DNA from: Blastobasis lacticolella
Lineage: Eukaryota; Arthropoda; Insecta; Lepidoptera; Blastobasidae
Length of the DNA stretch: 64,000 nucleotides
Assembly: GCA_905147135.1 (NCBI GenBank)
Contig: LR990058.1
Location: 15,971,349-16,035,348, forward strand
Direction: 5' to 3'
Notes under the pieces: generated by a model
What the model was told of the DNA's origin: nothing
The model's database searches: none
The model's input: the letters and a program-made list of their open reading frames with translations, nothing else
Shown here: one piece after another, positions 1 to 11,179 of the stretch
Position numbering within the stretch: the stretch's first letter is position 1
How the letters are laid out: each line of letters opens with the position of its first letter
Program-made: the position numbers and the translations under genes

Positions 1-610
1 ATTAAAATTTCAAAACCTATTTTCAGATTCAGGTTTGAAATCGTACCTAATCTTTTGTATTGCAACTTAGCTTTTTGCAGCTATTGGAAAAATATGGTAA
101 ACCGGGTCTTATTCCGCTCGGAACTCTCTCCTGCACAAGTCGAGCTAAAATACATCGCTTGTTATTGTTTTGTCTGCCTTAATTAATTTTTCATTTGTAC
201 TGTCTTCACAACACAAATATTGTTTTTATAGCGAATCCAGAGCTCCGACATTACACTTTGCAAAATGATGAACACAATAAGAGATCCCTTGTCGGACCAA
301 GTCCGCCGCGAGCGGTAAATTTTGTACGGAACCTTTTAAACTAATTTAAAGCGTCCAATGAATACGGCTTGCCATTGTTTCTTTTGGTTCCATTCAAAAA
401 GTTGGGGGTTTTGTTCGGGGGCCACGGCTGGAGTTATGAAGTACGTACCTGGTATTTTCAAACTGGGTATACGGGAGAACTGTAAATATGTCGGGGTTAA
501 TACTTCTCACTGCGGCGATAGCGGTGGGTGGATAAACCTAGAATTTTAATGCGAGTTAAATGGTAAATCAAATGGTAAAAGTAAATAAAAAATTGAAATA
601 AGACTAAGTT
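1..610. other. AT-rich stretch with no recognised feature
   Basis: I see no repeat family, RNA gene or convincing open frame here. The longest frame, 63 codons at 358-549, shows no recognisable motif. Confidence 0.4.
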
Positions 611-617
611 GCGGTTT

Positions 618-826
618 ACACAAAAAAGAGACGACGCGGACCTGCGCTGGTTTGGTCATGTATCAGGAAAGAGTTCCCGTGGGCGACCCAAGAAGCGACA
701 TTGACATCGCTGAGTCGGATGACATGAGGATGACGCGAGGATGCTGAACACGAAGAGTGGGCGAAGTGGAGAAAAAGGAGTAGCAAAGCTGAGGCGGAGG
801 CCAGGATAAGCACTAGGACGATGATG
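618..826 (+). pseudogene. Decayed RTE-like LINE ORF2 C-terminus and 3' end
   Basis: Read across frameshifts, the plus strand gives LRWFGHV, then RGRPKKR, then a stretch resembling EDAEH..EWAKWRKRSSKAE. This order is typical of the extreme C-terminus of RTE-like insect retrotransposon polymerases. The copy ends in a GAT-rich tail (gacgatgatgac), as RTE-like elements do. Stops and indels make it non-functional. The family assignment rests on motif memory, not on a search. Confidence 0.6.
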
Positions 827-1139
827 ACTTGCTATTGCCAATTTGCTACGAACTATAGTTGCCTTCTTGACACGACCATATCTTCCTATAGGGGATTGTA
901 TCCCCCCTGCCTGACTCCACAGGGCCGCAAATCATTTGAAGATCGGAATGCATTTCATAAATTATTTTTCAAAACACCAACACGAAACTTTGTGTCATTA
1001 AATTCCTCTCAATCCTCTATAGACAAGATGAATGTGTTTATCCGGTTTTCCTTCCTTTTGAGTTTCACCGGATCCAGCCGGCGACTGCCGCTCGGCGGTG
1101 GAGCGTTCACACTGAGACGTTCTTGAGCTAGTATAAGGT

Positions 1140-1335
1140 CTAAGCTCGTAACTACAGTGCGCGTGCGGGTTCATGTCTATCGGGACCGACCGATCGAACG
1201 GATTATACATCGCCATCTCACCCGCTCAAACCGAAATCGAGTGAGATATATTGAATGCTAACGCTACTCGAATTATTTAAACATTCGTGCCCGATTTACA
1301 TGAACTCGCGCGCGCACAGTAGCAGTCCTGCTCAG
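1140..1335. repeat. Palindromic MITE-like element
   Basis: The segment at 1156-1190 (cagtgcgcgtgcgggttcat...) pairs with 1286-1321 read in reverse, giving arms of about 34 bp with few mismatches around a loop of roughly 95 bp. Weaker complementarity extends outward. The structure suggests a non-autonomous DNA transposon. The ends and target duplication could not be fixed. Confidence 0.5.
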
Positions 1336-1366
1336 TTTTCACCCCATTTCATTCAAGTACCCCGCG

Positions 1367-1526
1367 TGACCATGATCCGATCTGGTCAGGTTCCCCTGGT
1401 AGCAGGGTCCTGGAGGTCAGATGGCAATCGCTCCACTGTAATTACCTGATCTGCCAAACTCTGGATCATGGTCAAGGCGGACCCCGGGCCCTCGTGCGCG
1501 AGAGCACAACCAAGATGATGATGAAT
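1367..1526 (+). mobile_element. SINE family B, 5'-truncated
   Basis: Matches the 3' 160 bp of family B: the segment with cagatggcaatcgctccact, then the LINE-like block ggaccccgggccctcgtgcg, then a gatgatgatga tail. The tRNA-like head is absent, as expected from incomplete reverse transcription. Confidence 0.8.
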
Positions 1527-1621
1527 CTAGTAACGAATAGCACATGTCTATTAGCACGTGTCTACGAGTATTAGTAACAATATCATATTTGGATATTTTA
1601 TTCGAATATTAAAGTAAGGCT

Positions 1622-1892
1622 ATGGCTCATCGACAGCTCACCGACATAGTACTAACCATAGCCAAACGAAAATAGAAAAGGCGGGCCACACATGACGAAG
1701 ATGGTGGGGTAGGACTACTGGAGTGGAGCCCACAAACCGGGAGCAGCAATGTGGGAAGACAAGATGGCCCGACGATCTGTCCTAAGTGGTTGGGAAGGAC
1801 TGGATGCGAAAAGCCCAGAACCATTCAATGTGGAGAGGCATAGAGGAGATCTATACTCAGCATTGGGTAGATGAAGATTGAAGAAGAAGAAT
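1622..1892 (+). pseudogene. Decayed RTE-like LINE ORF2 C-terminus
   Basis: The plus strand reads DIVLTIAKRK, GLLEWSPQTGSSNVGR and, after frame changes, sequence resembling W.RKAQN...W.G.EEIYTQHWVDED. This follows the C-terminal order of RTE-like insect polymerases (a basic helix, LEWRPRTG, VGRPP.RW, then A..R..W). It ends in a purine-rich (gaa)n stretch. Internal stops and indels are present. Motif evidence only. Confidence 0.6.
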
Positions 1893-1894
1893 TC

Positions 1895-2890
1895 TCATCA
1901 TAAATCCTGGTTATACTCTGCCGCGGTACGTGAGGGCCCAGGAAATGCCTTCTTTCGTTAAGGTTAATAGAAATAATATATATAGATGATGAATTCTAAC
2001 CCCATAAACAACGCTCTATAGCACGAAGACAATAGCAGGCAAATCGAATCTACACAGACAAAGAGTTTAAGTAGACCTTGGACATCTAAAGCCAGACTTA
2101 TCCACAAACTGTTAATCAACCAATGTAAACTGAAGGCAATTTTTTTTATTATTTCTTAGGAAGGCACAAGGACGGACGGTCTACAGTAAATGTATCAGAA
2201 GTACTCCACAACAATGCAATACCATCTATAAAATAGTGCTAGTACGACTCGACGAAACCCCTGATATCCAAGACACAGGTCTCTGACCTACTTTGGTTTC
2301 AGAAGTTTCAATGTATTTGACCTCAGTACTATGTGTATTCTCTGTGCTATCTGTATACCTAATATGTAAGCCTGTAAAATTTCAATTTTTTTTTTTATTA
2401 TTTACCTCATGGAAGCGGCTAAGGTAGTCCAGGACATCTGCAACATAAGGCGTGTGGATGCCCCCGGAACCCCCTGTTATGGTGCAAAGGAAAGTCTTCG
2501 GGTTCCCACCGCTAATCCACATCTTGCGCGTATGAGGAAAGTTAGGAGTCGAGTCACTCGCCCAGCGTGAACCGTCCGTAATGCTCTTTCGTCCCGTACG
2601 TTGTTAATGCATTCTTTATGACACAGCCAGTTTGTAAGTCGTAATGCGACTTTCTATTATCTTTTTATTGTGTTTTATAAAGGCAACAAAACTAATTTAT
2701 TCAAGAGTGCCGCTTTAAAATATAAAGGATTCCCTCTGCCCTAAGCGCTTTGTCTTCGCTCTTTGTAAATTATGCGAGGCGAGTACGTTAATTTATGAAC
2801 GGGTTCCTTTATCGTGATATTACTTTATGCTATAGTAATAGCTGCAAATTGAGACTTATTACATTTATTAAACTAACAATTAATAAGGTT
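1895..2890. other. Unclassified AT-rich stretch
   Basis: No open frame or known repeat is recognised. Two homopolymer T tracts (about 2141-2150 and 2387-2397) may be old retroelement tails, but no body is recognisable beside them. Confidence 0.35.
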
Positions 2891-2894
2891 AAAG

Positions 2895-3109
2895 TGAATC
2901 TAAATATAGAAAATATGCTTGAACAATTCACTTAGAGCCATCTAGTCCTAAAGTAGCAAAGCTTGTGTATATGTTTAGTAATACATTATAAAAACAACAC
3001 CCGTAACAGAAATTAAAATTCGTCATTTCAATTTGTGCCGGGACGGGAATCGAACCCGGGACCTCTGCGTAGCAGACATGTTAACCAACTGAACCACTCA
3101 GGTCGTCAA
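2895..3109 (-). mobile_element. SINE family A (tRNA-derived), nearly full length
   Basis: Read on the minus strand this begins with the tRNA-like head (gacgacctgagtggttcag), carries a box B (gggttcgattcccg), then the family A body and the ctagatggc-like 3' segment. Several substitutions and a shortened middle mark an old copy. Confidence 0.75.
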
Positions 3110-3885
3110 CGTTATGCGGAATAGACAAAAAAGACAAAACCCATCTTTTCTATGTAATGCCAGAAAGCTACAATTTTCAGGATAAGTTGTACGTAGCAGA
3201 CTTATAAAATACACCGAGTTTCAATTATCTAGTTTCTTAACTTCTATATAGGCTTTCGAGGGTTAGTAGGGAAATGATTATAACGCAAAAAGCAACAAAC
3301 GACTCATATATAGATAACGTTCAACTCCCTTCAAAGTCATTCATTTTATAAGAATAGTTTTATTTGCTACTAAGTATAAAAACAAAATATATATTGTCAT
3401 TGTTTGTTTCTCTTCAACTAAAATAAAATAAATATTAGCTAGGGGGATCCTTATGCCAATCTGACTGCAAAACATAAACATAAATTCAGATACCGCCTTA
3501 AAGATCAACTATTTAAATTTTAATTGTAATTCTTTCTTAGTTCAATAATAAAACTTGCTTAAGATATCACGAAAGCGTAGTAGCTGTCCGGGAGCACATC
3601 AACTTAATAACAGAGCTTATCGACCTGTAAATATCTCATGCTTCATCACCCAGGTGGAAAACCTAGGTGGAGCTCGGACCCGGACACTTAATATTATACA
3701 GTCCACACTTTAAATAGCTTGGTAGCACTTTAAAGGAAAGTTACTGTAAAAACTTGGCAACACATATCACACTTATGGACTAACTCAACTCAACATTACT
3801 AACACAATATGGACTGTTAAAAATGGTTTTAATATGGTCTGAAATAAATGATTAATAATAATAATAATGTCAAACCAGGTATTAC
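3110..3885. other. Unclassified AT-rich stretch
   Basis: No repeat or gene recognised. It is more than 65 percent AT by eye, with no long frame. Confidence 0.35.
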
Positions 3886-3979
3886 AAAATCATCTTACGT
3901 TCGACGTTAATATCTCGGTTGTATACTCGCGCGAGAACCCGGGGATCATGATCCAAGATCCTGTAATTACACCAGTATG

Positions 3980-4120
3980 CCTAGCACAAGTTGCTCTCGC
4001 GCGCGATAAGCGAGAAAAAGCGCGACATAGGTATTGCTATCTTTTTCGTCTTAGTATTGAGAGAAAGAGACAAACGCTCTCTCGCGGCGCGAGCTTTGTC
4101 GCGGACATACTTGTGCTAGG
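3980..4120 (+). mobile_element. MITE with cctagcacaag inverted ends, copy 1
   Basis: 141 bp with perfect 11 bp inverted termini (cctagcacaag ... cttgtgctagg). Inside lies a GA-rich block, agtattgagagaaagaga, and CpG-rich arms (ctcgcgcgcgataagcgag near the left end). It has the same length as the copy at 6229-6369, which is its reverse complement. It lies inside a family B SINE. Superfamily unknown. Confidence 0.75.
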
Positions 4121-4183
4121 GCCACAGAGCGACTGCTGTCTGATCTCTGTGGCCCTGTTAACAGGGGAACCTGACCTGGCGTG

Positions 4184-4311
4184 CTAGCACAAATGGACCC
4201 GCTACATATCTCGTGCCCAGTTTATTTCTTTCTCTCAATACTAAAATGAAAGATATAGTAGTATTTATGTCTCGTCTTTTCTCGCTTATCTATCACTGCT
4301 AGTTGTGCTAG
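4184..4311 (-). mobile_element. MITE with ctagcacaa inverted ends, copy 2
   Basis: 128 bp, ends ctagcacaa ... ttgtgctag, with the same internal TTTCTCGCTTATC block as the 6229-6369 copy but more diverged. It interrupts the same SINE as copy 1, 64 bp away. Confidence 0.65.
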
Positions 4312-4601
4312 CTGTGCAGATTGGATCATGGTTACACATTCAGCCGCCTAAATTCTGGTTCAGGTTTCCTCACGATATTTTGCCTCACCGTCAGCGCATC
4401 GGTTACTCCCTTTCAAAGAAAGTACATAACGCACACCTTAGACTCCAGAATAGCACACATATTCTCAGTAATTACTCCATCCAGGTTCTAAGCTGTCTTT
4501 TGAGGCAGGCAGCTGTTGAGTCGAGAGCTCTTTCTAGAGCCTTCGCCTGTTGCGTGCACGGCAAGACAGCTTTATGTGTGCGATTTCTTTTGAACGTGCA
4601 T

Positions 4602-4742
4602 TTTATTTATTTTTATTTATTTAACCATTTATTGCACACAGTATAAAGTATACAGAAATTACAAAATTAAAGACGACACAACAGGCACTACTTATTTCTA
4701 AGAAGAAATATCTTCAAGCAGGCCTATAGAAGAGAGACATAA
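4602..4742 (-). mobile_element. LINE 3' UTR and tail fragment
   Basis: On the minus strand this reads ggcctgcttgaagatatttc, then tgtgtgcaataaatggttaa, then a (aaat)n tail. Similar blocks occur at 5750-5857 (minus) and 42218-42335 (plus), so this is the shared 3' end of a non-LTR family. Confidence 0.55.
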
Positions 4743-5044
4743 TAGATTATAGGGGATGAGACGTGCGTAATAGTTTAAAATATACATATTTAATAAACTA
4801 CATAAATATTTATAAATAAGATACTAAATACACACAATAGTATATACATAAATACACATACATATATACATAATAAAATATATACAGGTATTGTAGAACA
4901 TTCAGGCACATAAGGAAAGATAATGTTTCTTTACACGCTTTAATGGCTGAAAGAAAGGGATATTCTATTTCTTAATAATGTAACACACAGAAGTACACTC
5001 GAAAAATTCATGATGTATGAAACGATCGCGGTTATTATTACATA

Positions 5045-5175
5045 TTTTAAGGGTATATTCCGGGTTTCCTACCGCGTACCGGGATGACCCGTGACCATTA
5101 TGCATGCAACTGTGTCGAAATATCGGGCTACTCGTCAACAAAGGTACGCGTTAGGAAACCCGGAACATACCATAA
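5045..5175. mobile_element. Palindromic MITE, copy 1
   Basis: Arms at 5050-5080 and 5142-5171 (ccgggtttcctaccgcgtac against its complement) form a long hairpin. The same element, with fuller arms, is at 53990-54112. The conserved core reads ctactcgt.aacaaaggta. A non-autonomous DNA element of unknown superfamily. Confidence 0.65.
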
Positions 5176-5559
5176 AAACTCGAAAAATTCTTTGTACATA
5201 TATAATGAATAGCTATTGCTTTGTGTAGTGCATTCTTGATGTAACTCCAGTATTATAAATCAGTATGTAAACTCTTTATTGCTTAATAAATAATTAGTTT
5301 TGACTATCTCTTCCTTAGCCAATGATGCGATTAAACTAAGTGGGGAAACAATATAGTGGAACTTGTGTAAACAAAAAGTGCACGATTTACATATATTGGA
5401 AATATTTAATGAACCTCTTTTAATGAATAAAAGTTGAAAACCATCTCGATTATACGAACTTAAAACTAAAAAAGGCATTGAAATCGGTCCGTTCGAGCTA
5501 CCACGTGATAGGCATACCTACACATATATACACTGTTCAAACGTATATAATAAGTAAAT

Positions 5560-5757
5560 CTGCGACATAATTTGGTATCTATGAAATTTGACTTAACCAC
5601 AATAATGAATAATTTAATGACCCACCTGTGCTCTCTTAATTTAATCTCGATTAAACAAAGAAAACCGCATCGAGTTCGGTCCATCTGTTCGGGAGCTACA
5701 TTGCTACAGACAGATACACAGATACACAAGTCATACTTACACCCGTCTTTCTTATTT
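5560..5757 (+). repeat. Family R interspersed repeat
   Basis: Contains the recurring order gaaaaccgcatcgagttcgg, ggagctac, then (acagat)-rich sequence. The same order recurs at 12700-12925, 25510-25630, 30925-31025 and 44810-44945, and reversed at 38265-38395, 47195-47350, 57630-57785, 61015-61150 and 62650-62880. It is not coding, and I could not assign a class. Confidence 0.5.
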
Positions 5758-5857
5758 TTATTTAACCATTTATTGTACACAAGATTGTTACAAAAGGCCA
5801 ACTTATTTCTAAAAGGAAATTTCTTCCAGCAGGCCTACAGCAGAGAGATCGTCACAA
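5750..5857 (-). mobile_element. LINE 3' tail fragment
   Basis: Minus strand: ctgtaggcctgctggaagaa, then ttgtgtacaataaatggtta and a T/A-rich tail. Same 3' end family as 4602-4742 and 42218-42335. Confidence 0.5.
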
Positions 5858-6228
5858 TTAAATGCAGTAAAGACGTGCACAGTAGCAAAAACAAAATAAT
5901 GATGCTTAACTGATACATACATACCTATATACCTACATTAAAAACAAATACATATATATTCATACATACTTTCTTCGTCAGGTGTTAAAAGAATCGTGAA
6001 TCTGTTCACGACGACGCCCAAATATCTCAAGTAGACGTCAAAAGTAGTCAAGCATTACCTCCAGACGTTCGAAATCGAGCAAAAATTCATAACACTCGAG
6101 ACTGAAACGCTGCTCGGCTCCAAACCGAAAACCTAAGCTGCAAGTGCCAAGATAATGACTCCGACGGTTGGGCTGCTCGCACATGTGTGCGATAAAGCTT
6201 TGTTGACACGATAGAGATATACTGTGGC

Positions 6229-6369
6229 CCTAGCACAAGTGTGTCCGCGACAAAGCTCGCGCCGCGAGAGAGCGTTTGTCTCTCTCTCTCAATACTAAGA
6301 CGAAAGAGATAGCAATACCTATATCGCGATTTTTCTCGCTTATCGCGCGCGAGATCAACTTGTGCTAGG
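6229..6369 (-). mobile_element. MITE with cctagcacaag inverted ends, copy 3
   Basis: 141 bp, ends identical to copy 1 and nearly identical inside when reverse complemented. The near-identity of copies 1 and 3 suggests relatively recent amplification. Confidence 0.75.
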
Positions 6370-6536
6370 CCTAAACTGGCCGGGTATGATTTTCTAATAA
6401 TAATAATTACAGTTTACCGACCGACGGCCGCGATAGTTGATACCATAATATAAAAAAACACGGGGAGATAGCTATCAATGTCATCGAGCTTCCCTCGTGT
6501 TACAAGTACAATAATTTCTGTGCTTTCCGTATACTA

Positions 6537-6805
6537 GTGTTAACGGAAAAAGTGAGACATTTCCTCAGGAGTTGTGGCCTCGTGGAGTATTTCGGTGGCA
6601 TAAAATGCCAAGATGATCCTACAACCTTGCTCAGACCTCCGAGGAAACGACGAAGGATCCAGCACACCAACAGAGCCAACAAAGACCCAGCTTTACTCAG
6701 ACGCTGCCAACACAGATTCCAGTGAGTACGATTCCGCCAGGATATTACTGGGATTAGAACAAGGGGGAAATAAAGAAGTTATAAAAAGTACTAACACTTA
6801 CTTTT
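6537..6805 (+). other. Coding-like orphan segment
   Basis: Two overlapping frames (6537-6725 and 6613-6807) have protein-like composition. The second includes DEGSSTPTEPTKTQ and ARILLGLEQGGNKE. A donor-like GTGAGT lies at about 6722. One indel could join the frames. I recognise no domain. It could be a broken exon or a transposon gene remnant. Confidence 0.2.
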
Positions 6806-6809
6806 AAAA

Positions 6810-7250
6810 ATATTACTAACAATATAAATGGGCTTTGTGTACGTAGCATAAAACTTGTAAACTTATTTCTTATTGCCTGAAATAAACGGTATATTGTTAT
6901 TACAAAATATACCCTTGGAATGAATTCTTCATATGATGAAAAACATCTAAAACTAACAAAGCATTAAAATCGCATAGCGGTGGCACTATAACGCGCCCTA
7001 ACAACTGGCTGCCCCGTCTAAAGGCAGGTCCACATGGTTTATTTGCGACACAGCGTCGGACGCGTTGTTTTTCACCGTCTGAGAGATTATATACCCTCAT
7101 ACAAATATGAGAGTGTATGAGTCCAAGTTCTCGTTTTGGGTATCCTTCCCTTGGCGGTGGAGCTGTGGATTAAAAAAAAAGATTAGACGCTGTGTTGTCG
7201 CTGGTAGATTTTGCACGAGACATGGAGGCATGAGGTGGGTAAATGGTGTA
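6810..7250. other. Unclassified stretch
   Basis: No family recognised. A moderately GC-rich block at about 6975-7080 shows no motif I can name. Confidence 0.3.
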
Positions 7251-7257
7251 ATAATAA

Positions 7258-7382
7258 TAATGATTTTGGTGTCAATGTCCCGGTTGTGCTCTCGCTTGCG
7301 AGGGCCCAGGGTCCGCTTTCACAGTTCAATACAAATAATCAGTTAATTACAGTGAAGCGACTGCCAGCTGACCTCGTTACGA
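7258..7382 (-). mobile_element. SINE family B, 5'-truncated
   Basis: Minus-strand match to the 3' third of family B: gtcccggttgtgctctcgct, agggcccagggtccgc and gaagcgactgccagctgacc on the plus strand. A small internal deletion removes the usual gatccaggatt segment. Confidence 0.7.
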
Positions 7383-7469
7383 TAAGTGTATGAAAATAGG
7401 AAATCCAGATTGGGGCCCATCTACGCGCCAGTCACGGCAGCCAAATCGCCAATATCATATTAATAAAAA

Positions 7470-7718
7470 TAAATAATAAATATTCGTGGACAAATTCACA
7501 CAGCGCCATCTAGCCCCAAACTAAGCAAAGCTTGTGCTATGGGTGCTAGATAACTTATATACTACTTAAATACTTTTAAATACATATTTATTATACATAG
7601 AACACCCAGACCCGTAACAGAAATTAAAATTCATTATTTCAATTTCAGCCCGGCCGGGAATCGAACCCGGGACCTCTTGCGTGGCAGACCGGTTGACCAT
7701 TGAACCACTCAGGTCGTC
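7470..7718 (-). mobile_element. SINE family A, nearly full length
   Basis: From the 3' tail (attcgtggacaaattcacac) through the body to the complement of box B (gggaatcgaacccgggac) and the head (ccactcaggtcgtc). The tRNA-like part is well preserved apart from a small deletion in the middle of the head. Confidence 0.8.
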
Positions 7719-7719
7719 G

Positions 7720-9165
7720 AATTTATTCCAATATAAATGCCCCAAATTAATCTTTCAAATAAAGCTAGTTTCTAGTTTTCACTGATAATAAATACTTTTT
7801 TCATTATTTATTTCGATTCAAATTTCTCCGCCTCTAGAAACGCTGTAGGTAGTTTTTACGCAGGTCAGTCATTTCCACCTCACACAGTACAATAGTCTAT
7901 CTCTGCAGCTCAAACACTTCACTTCACATTTACATTTTGGCAGTCGCCTCAATTCATGCGCAAGCATAGCTCGGAATCTGCTAAGATTAAAAAAAACTTT
8001 GACCACTTAGACCGGGAAAGCCTTGCCTTATTCAAAAGATTTCCGCTCACCAAAGTTGTTCAGCTGAAAGAGATCTCTCCACGCGATAAGGTTGGCTCGA
8101 CTTGGGGCTCTTTTCGTACAGAGATTGCTGGGTACTTAACTTTCTTAGTGCTTTTATTTCTAAGTCAGGATTTTGTATCCGATGTTAGACGGAGAATGGA
8201 GGTACATCAGCGTTTTTACCTTGTTCTTGGATTTTCATTAGAATTTACGATTTGATGTTAAGAAAATCTTTAGAGAGTGATTTAGAATGATTTCTTTACT
8301 AAATCGACTAAAACATATGGAATACATTAAACATTGGCAAAGGCTGTAAGCGATCTCTACCAGGTAATTTGGATAGAGTAGTGTTAAAGACATACACATA
8401 CGCACACACAGATGAATATTTGGGTTTCATTTTTTTCCTTCAAGTAGACCGTCCGTCCGAATCCGTGTTAGGCAATAAAACAATTATTTAAATTCAAAAT
8501 TGTAATTACCCACTCCAAATTTGTATGCCGATGGCAGGTCACTGAGGACCCATCTACTAAATTTGTATCAACTGCGTAACCAATGTACCACGAATAAATG
8601 AATTGAATTGAATTGTAAAAAAAATTGAAAGAATCTAAAATAAAAACAACTCGATTAACCCATCAAAAGTTGTTGCACAAAATTTTCATTTTCATGCTAA
8701 AATATTACTAATTAGCATAAACTAGTTTACGCACTGAGCCCCTGCATAACTATCAAAACACACACACACAGTCACATTTTCTGAAACGCAAAACTGACAT
8801 GAGGATTCCCTATGGACAATACCTATGTCAGTCAGATATACTGATTGTGTTTGATGCTTTAGTAATGTAAAATGATAATTTAGGGATTCCCTCTTCATAA
8901 ATAATTGGATTATTTTGAGTGGAATCTCTCGTTTCACAATTAGGATAAGAGGAGCCACATACGTATTGCGTTACACGGCGTGTTTTGCCGACATGAATTA
9001 TAAATGGGGAAGCAGCTGCGACTTACTGCAAATAGTGTATCACACAACAGTCAATTTCAGAGTAGGTAAATAAAAATTGTCGAGGTTATGTTTAAGAACT
9101 TTAAACCTACATTCTTTGGCATAATAAGTATGTATTTAAAAACCTGCCTTCCTGTATTTAACTGA
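7720..9165. other. Stretch with one unassigned frame
   Basis: A 99-codon plus frame at 7956-8255 (MRKHSSESAKIKKNFD...) ends in a hydrophobic stretch near residues 60-70. I recognise no family, and the frame may be chance. A short (ca)n run lies at 8757-8770. The rest is AT-rich and featureless to me. Confidence 0.25.
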
Positions 9166-9167
9166 AA

Positions 9168-9338
9168 GTACAACATGGAGTTCGTCAAGAAAGGGGTGAA
9201 AAGGTTTTTACGGGGTCGGCAACGCCTGGGTGATGCCTCGATGCCTCTGGTATTGCAAACGTCCGTAGTCTGTGGTGACCGCTTACCATCAGGCGGGCCG
9301 TAAGCTTGTTTGCCACCTTAGTGGTATAAAAAAGAAAA
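9168..9338 (+). pseudogene. LINE-1 family ORF2 C-terminus and 3' end
   Basis: Encodes the VKKGVKRFLRG-like end seen in the better copy at 18182-18378. It is followed by the shared 3' end caccatcaggc..gccgtaagcttg, ttgccacctta, gtggtataaaaaa. A small duplication (atgcctcgatgcctc) sits inside. Confidence 0.65.
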
Positions 9339-9342
9339 AATA

Positions 9343-9422
9343 ATTATGTAAGTAGTTTATCAGTCTAGCTCCCATGACATAGGATTTACTTACTTTGAGT
9401 GTAGATGGTGCTATGTGATTTG
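9343..9422 (+). mobile_element. SINE family A 3' fragment
   Basis: Matches only the last 80 bp of family A (agtagtttatcagtctagct ... gtagatggtgctatgtga). It directly follows the LINE-1 tail, so it is probably a truncated insertion there. Confidence 0.55.
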
Positions 9423-9424
9423 CA

Positions 9425-10110
9425 GCGCCCCGCCGCCAGCACCATGGTATAGCGAGGCCGCAGGAACGGGTGGATTGCGCAACGGCCAGCAGGTGTGCCG
9501 TGCTGTTTAATCTACCATACCTACATATTTTTTATTTATTTTTATGTATTTATTTATTTTTATTCTGGTAGTATAACGCCCGTGACGTACCCAAACAATG
9601 GGCCCATAGAATACCAGCGCTGTGAGACGTTTCTTGCGTACCATTTGCGCTAGCCGCTGCGGCACCGACAGTGTTATGGGAGACTACATATTGTCTTAAT
9701 TAAGATATTTTAAATGTTAATGTGTCCTTTGTATGTAATTGTAACTGTTATTGTGTCGTGGTGTGCTATGTGTAATAAATGTATTTTCATTTTTTCTTCC
9801 TTTCTTTCTAATTGTCCAAGCACATTTTTTCTTTTTTGGCATGTAACATCAATCGTTCAATAGGATAGTTAAAGAGCTCTTTCTTGCGTCGGTCGATCCT
9901 TACCTGATCGTTGCTTTTCGTATTCTTGGGTATCCTTATTTACTTTGTATTTACTTTATTCTTCCATATATTTCTTTGTAATATTGTATGTATCAAAAGT
10001 ATTTTTGTATGAATAGTTTTATTAGTATTTTTAATATACACCAACATGTATTTTCGCTGAACGGAGTTGCTTTCAGTTTCTGTATAAACATATCCCTATT
10101 GATAGTTACC
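9425..10110. other. Unclassified stretch with a polyadenylation-like motif
   Basis: AATAAA at about 9775 follows a T/G-rich run. The arrangement resembles a LINE 3' UTR, but no body was identified. Confidence 0.3.
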
Positions 10111-10112
10111 GC

Positions 10113-10202
10113 TGCCCAAAGGTTGCCTGGAAGAAATCGCTTTATCGTTGTTTACTCTCTTGCTACCGATATGTATCGAATGTATCCTGTGTATATGAAA
10201 TA
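10113..10202 (+). mobile_element. LINE 3' UTR fragment
   Basis: Contains aaggttgcctggaagaaatc followed by gctttatcg. The same block occurs on the minus strand within 59458-59620. It is a common 3' UTR block of an insect non-LTR family. Confidence 0.5.
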
Positions 10203-10209
10203 ATGTGTT

Positions 10210-10690
10210 CATTATTTCATTCATTATATTTATGTAGAGTGAGTTTAACTAGGGTTTTTGATACACCACAGAATTGTACTGGGCCAAATCTTGTGGTGAC
10301 ACTACCAGCCTTTGCTAGTTTCTCTGCAATTTCATTGCCTTCGATCCTTTTATGTTCTGGGAACCTACGTAATATCACTTGGTTATTGATCTCACCCAAG
10401 GAATTGAGAAGATACACACAACACCAATTCTAGAACTCGTCGAGTTTGATGAGAGGGCTAATAGAACAGCTTTACTTTCTGAGTGTAAAAACAATGGTCC
10501 ATATTTTGTTCGCGCTTTCCACCTCCTCCGTGTACACCGTGTTAGCCCAGGTTTAAGGATTGCTTTTTACGGGTCGTTTCCTATAATCTTCCACACTATA
10601 CGTGATGGCCTGATTTGAATCCATCAGTATACCAGATTAGGCTTCCGTTTTCCTTTAGCCCTTGAGCCAGACATCCACAGGGATGTCTTA
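10210..10690 (-). pseudogene. Decayed RNase H domain of a non-LTR retrotransposon
   Basis: On the minus strand, IWYTDGFKSG (about 10610-10640) matches the first catalytic block of retroelement RNase H, YTDGSK.G. The frame 10217-10417 gives LNSLGEINNQVILRRF, PEHKRIEGNEIAEKLAKAGS, matching the W.PGH.GI.GNE.AD.LAK.G block. Here the GH dipeptide has become EH and the usual D of AD is E, while GNE is kept. Several stops and frameshifts separate the blocks, so the copy is dead. Domain order and spacing support a Jockey/I/R1-like source. Confidence 0.7.
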
Positions 10691-11179
10691 GACAGCTAAG
10701 AACTCTATTGTGTAATGTTTTTTGTGATTATACTGGGCAATCATGGTGTCCGTATACATAGCAGGTACTTTACCACCCATGGCTATCTCCTAAAACGACT
10801 ACAGAGAGTTTGAGAGCCACTTTCTTTCTGCCTGGGTGGTTGTCTCCATTTGCAAATGCGGATGTAGCGGCGGAAGGTCCAAAACTGCATCCAGGGAAAC
10901 ACCAGGACAATTTGACAAGTGAACATGTCCATAGGCATCGATAACTGCTTTTCCACAAGCTTTTTTCACCTAAGTGATGAAAAAAGAAACTAAAGAAAAA
11001 CCCAACTACGCCCCCGTCACGGCCCTGTTCAATTGTTTTGTGTTTCCTATTGTAACGAAGGTACTTCCCACTTTTTCTTCCATCCAGCCCAGCGGCAGTC
11101 GGATAGTCGTAATGTATAATGCATGGTGTATAGTGAAGGCATCGAATTGACGTATTAAACGAAAGTTAATCCGGACTTC

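Larger units (their letters stand above)
3889..4445 (-). mobile_element. SINE family B split by two MITEs
   Basis: Family B sequence appears in three collinear blocks: about 3889-3979 (tail side), 4121-4183 (with gccctgttaacaggggaacc) and 4312-4445 (with attggatcatggttacacat). The gaps are filled by two related elements with ctagcacaa ends. Together the blocks form one old 5'-truncated SINE on the minus strand. Confidence 0.75.

Noticed and set aside
5572..5913. 113-codon plus frame
   Set aside because: It spans family R and a LINE tail; no protein-like motif.
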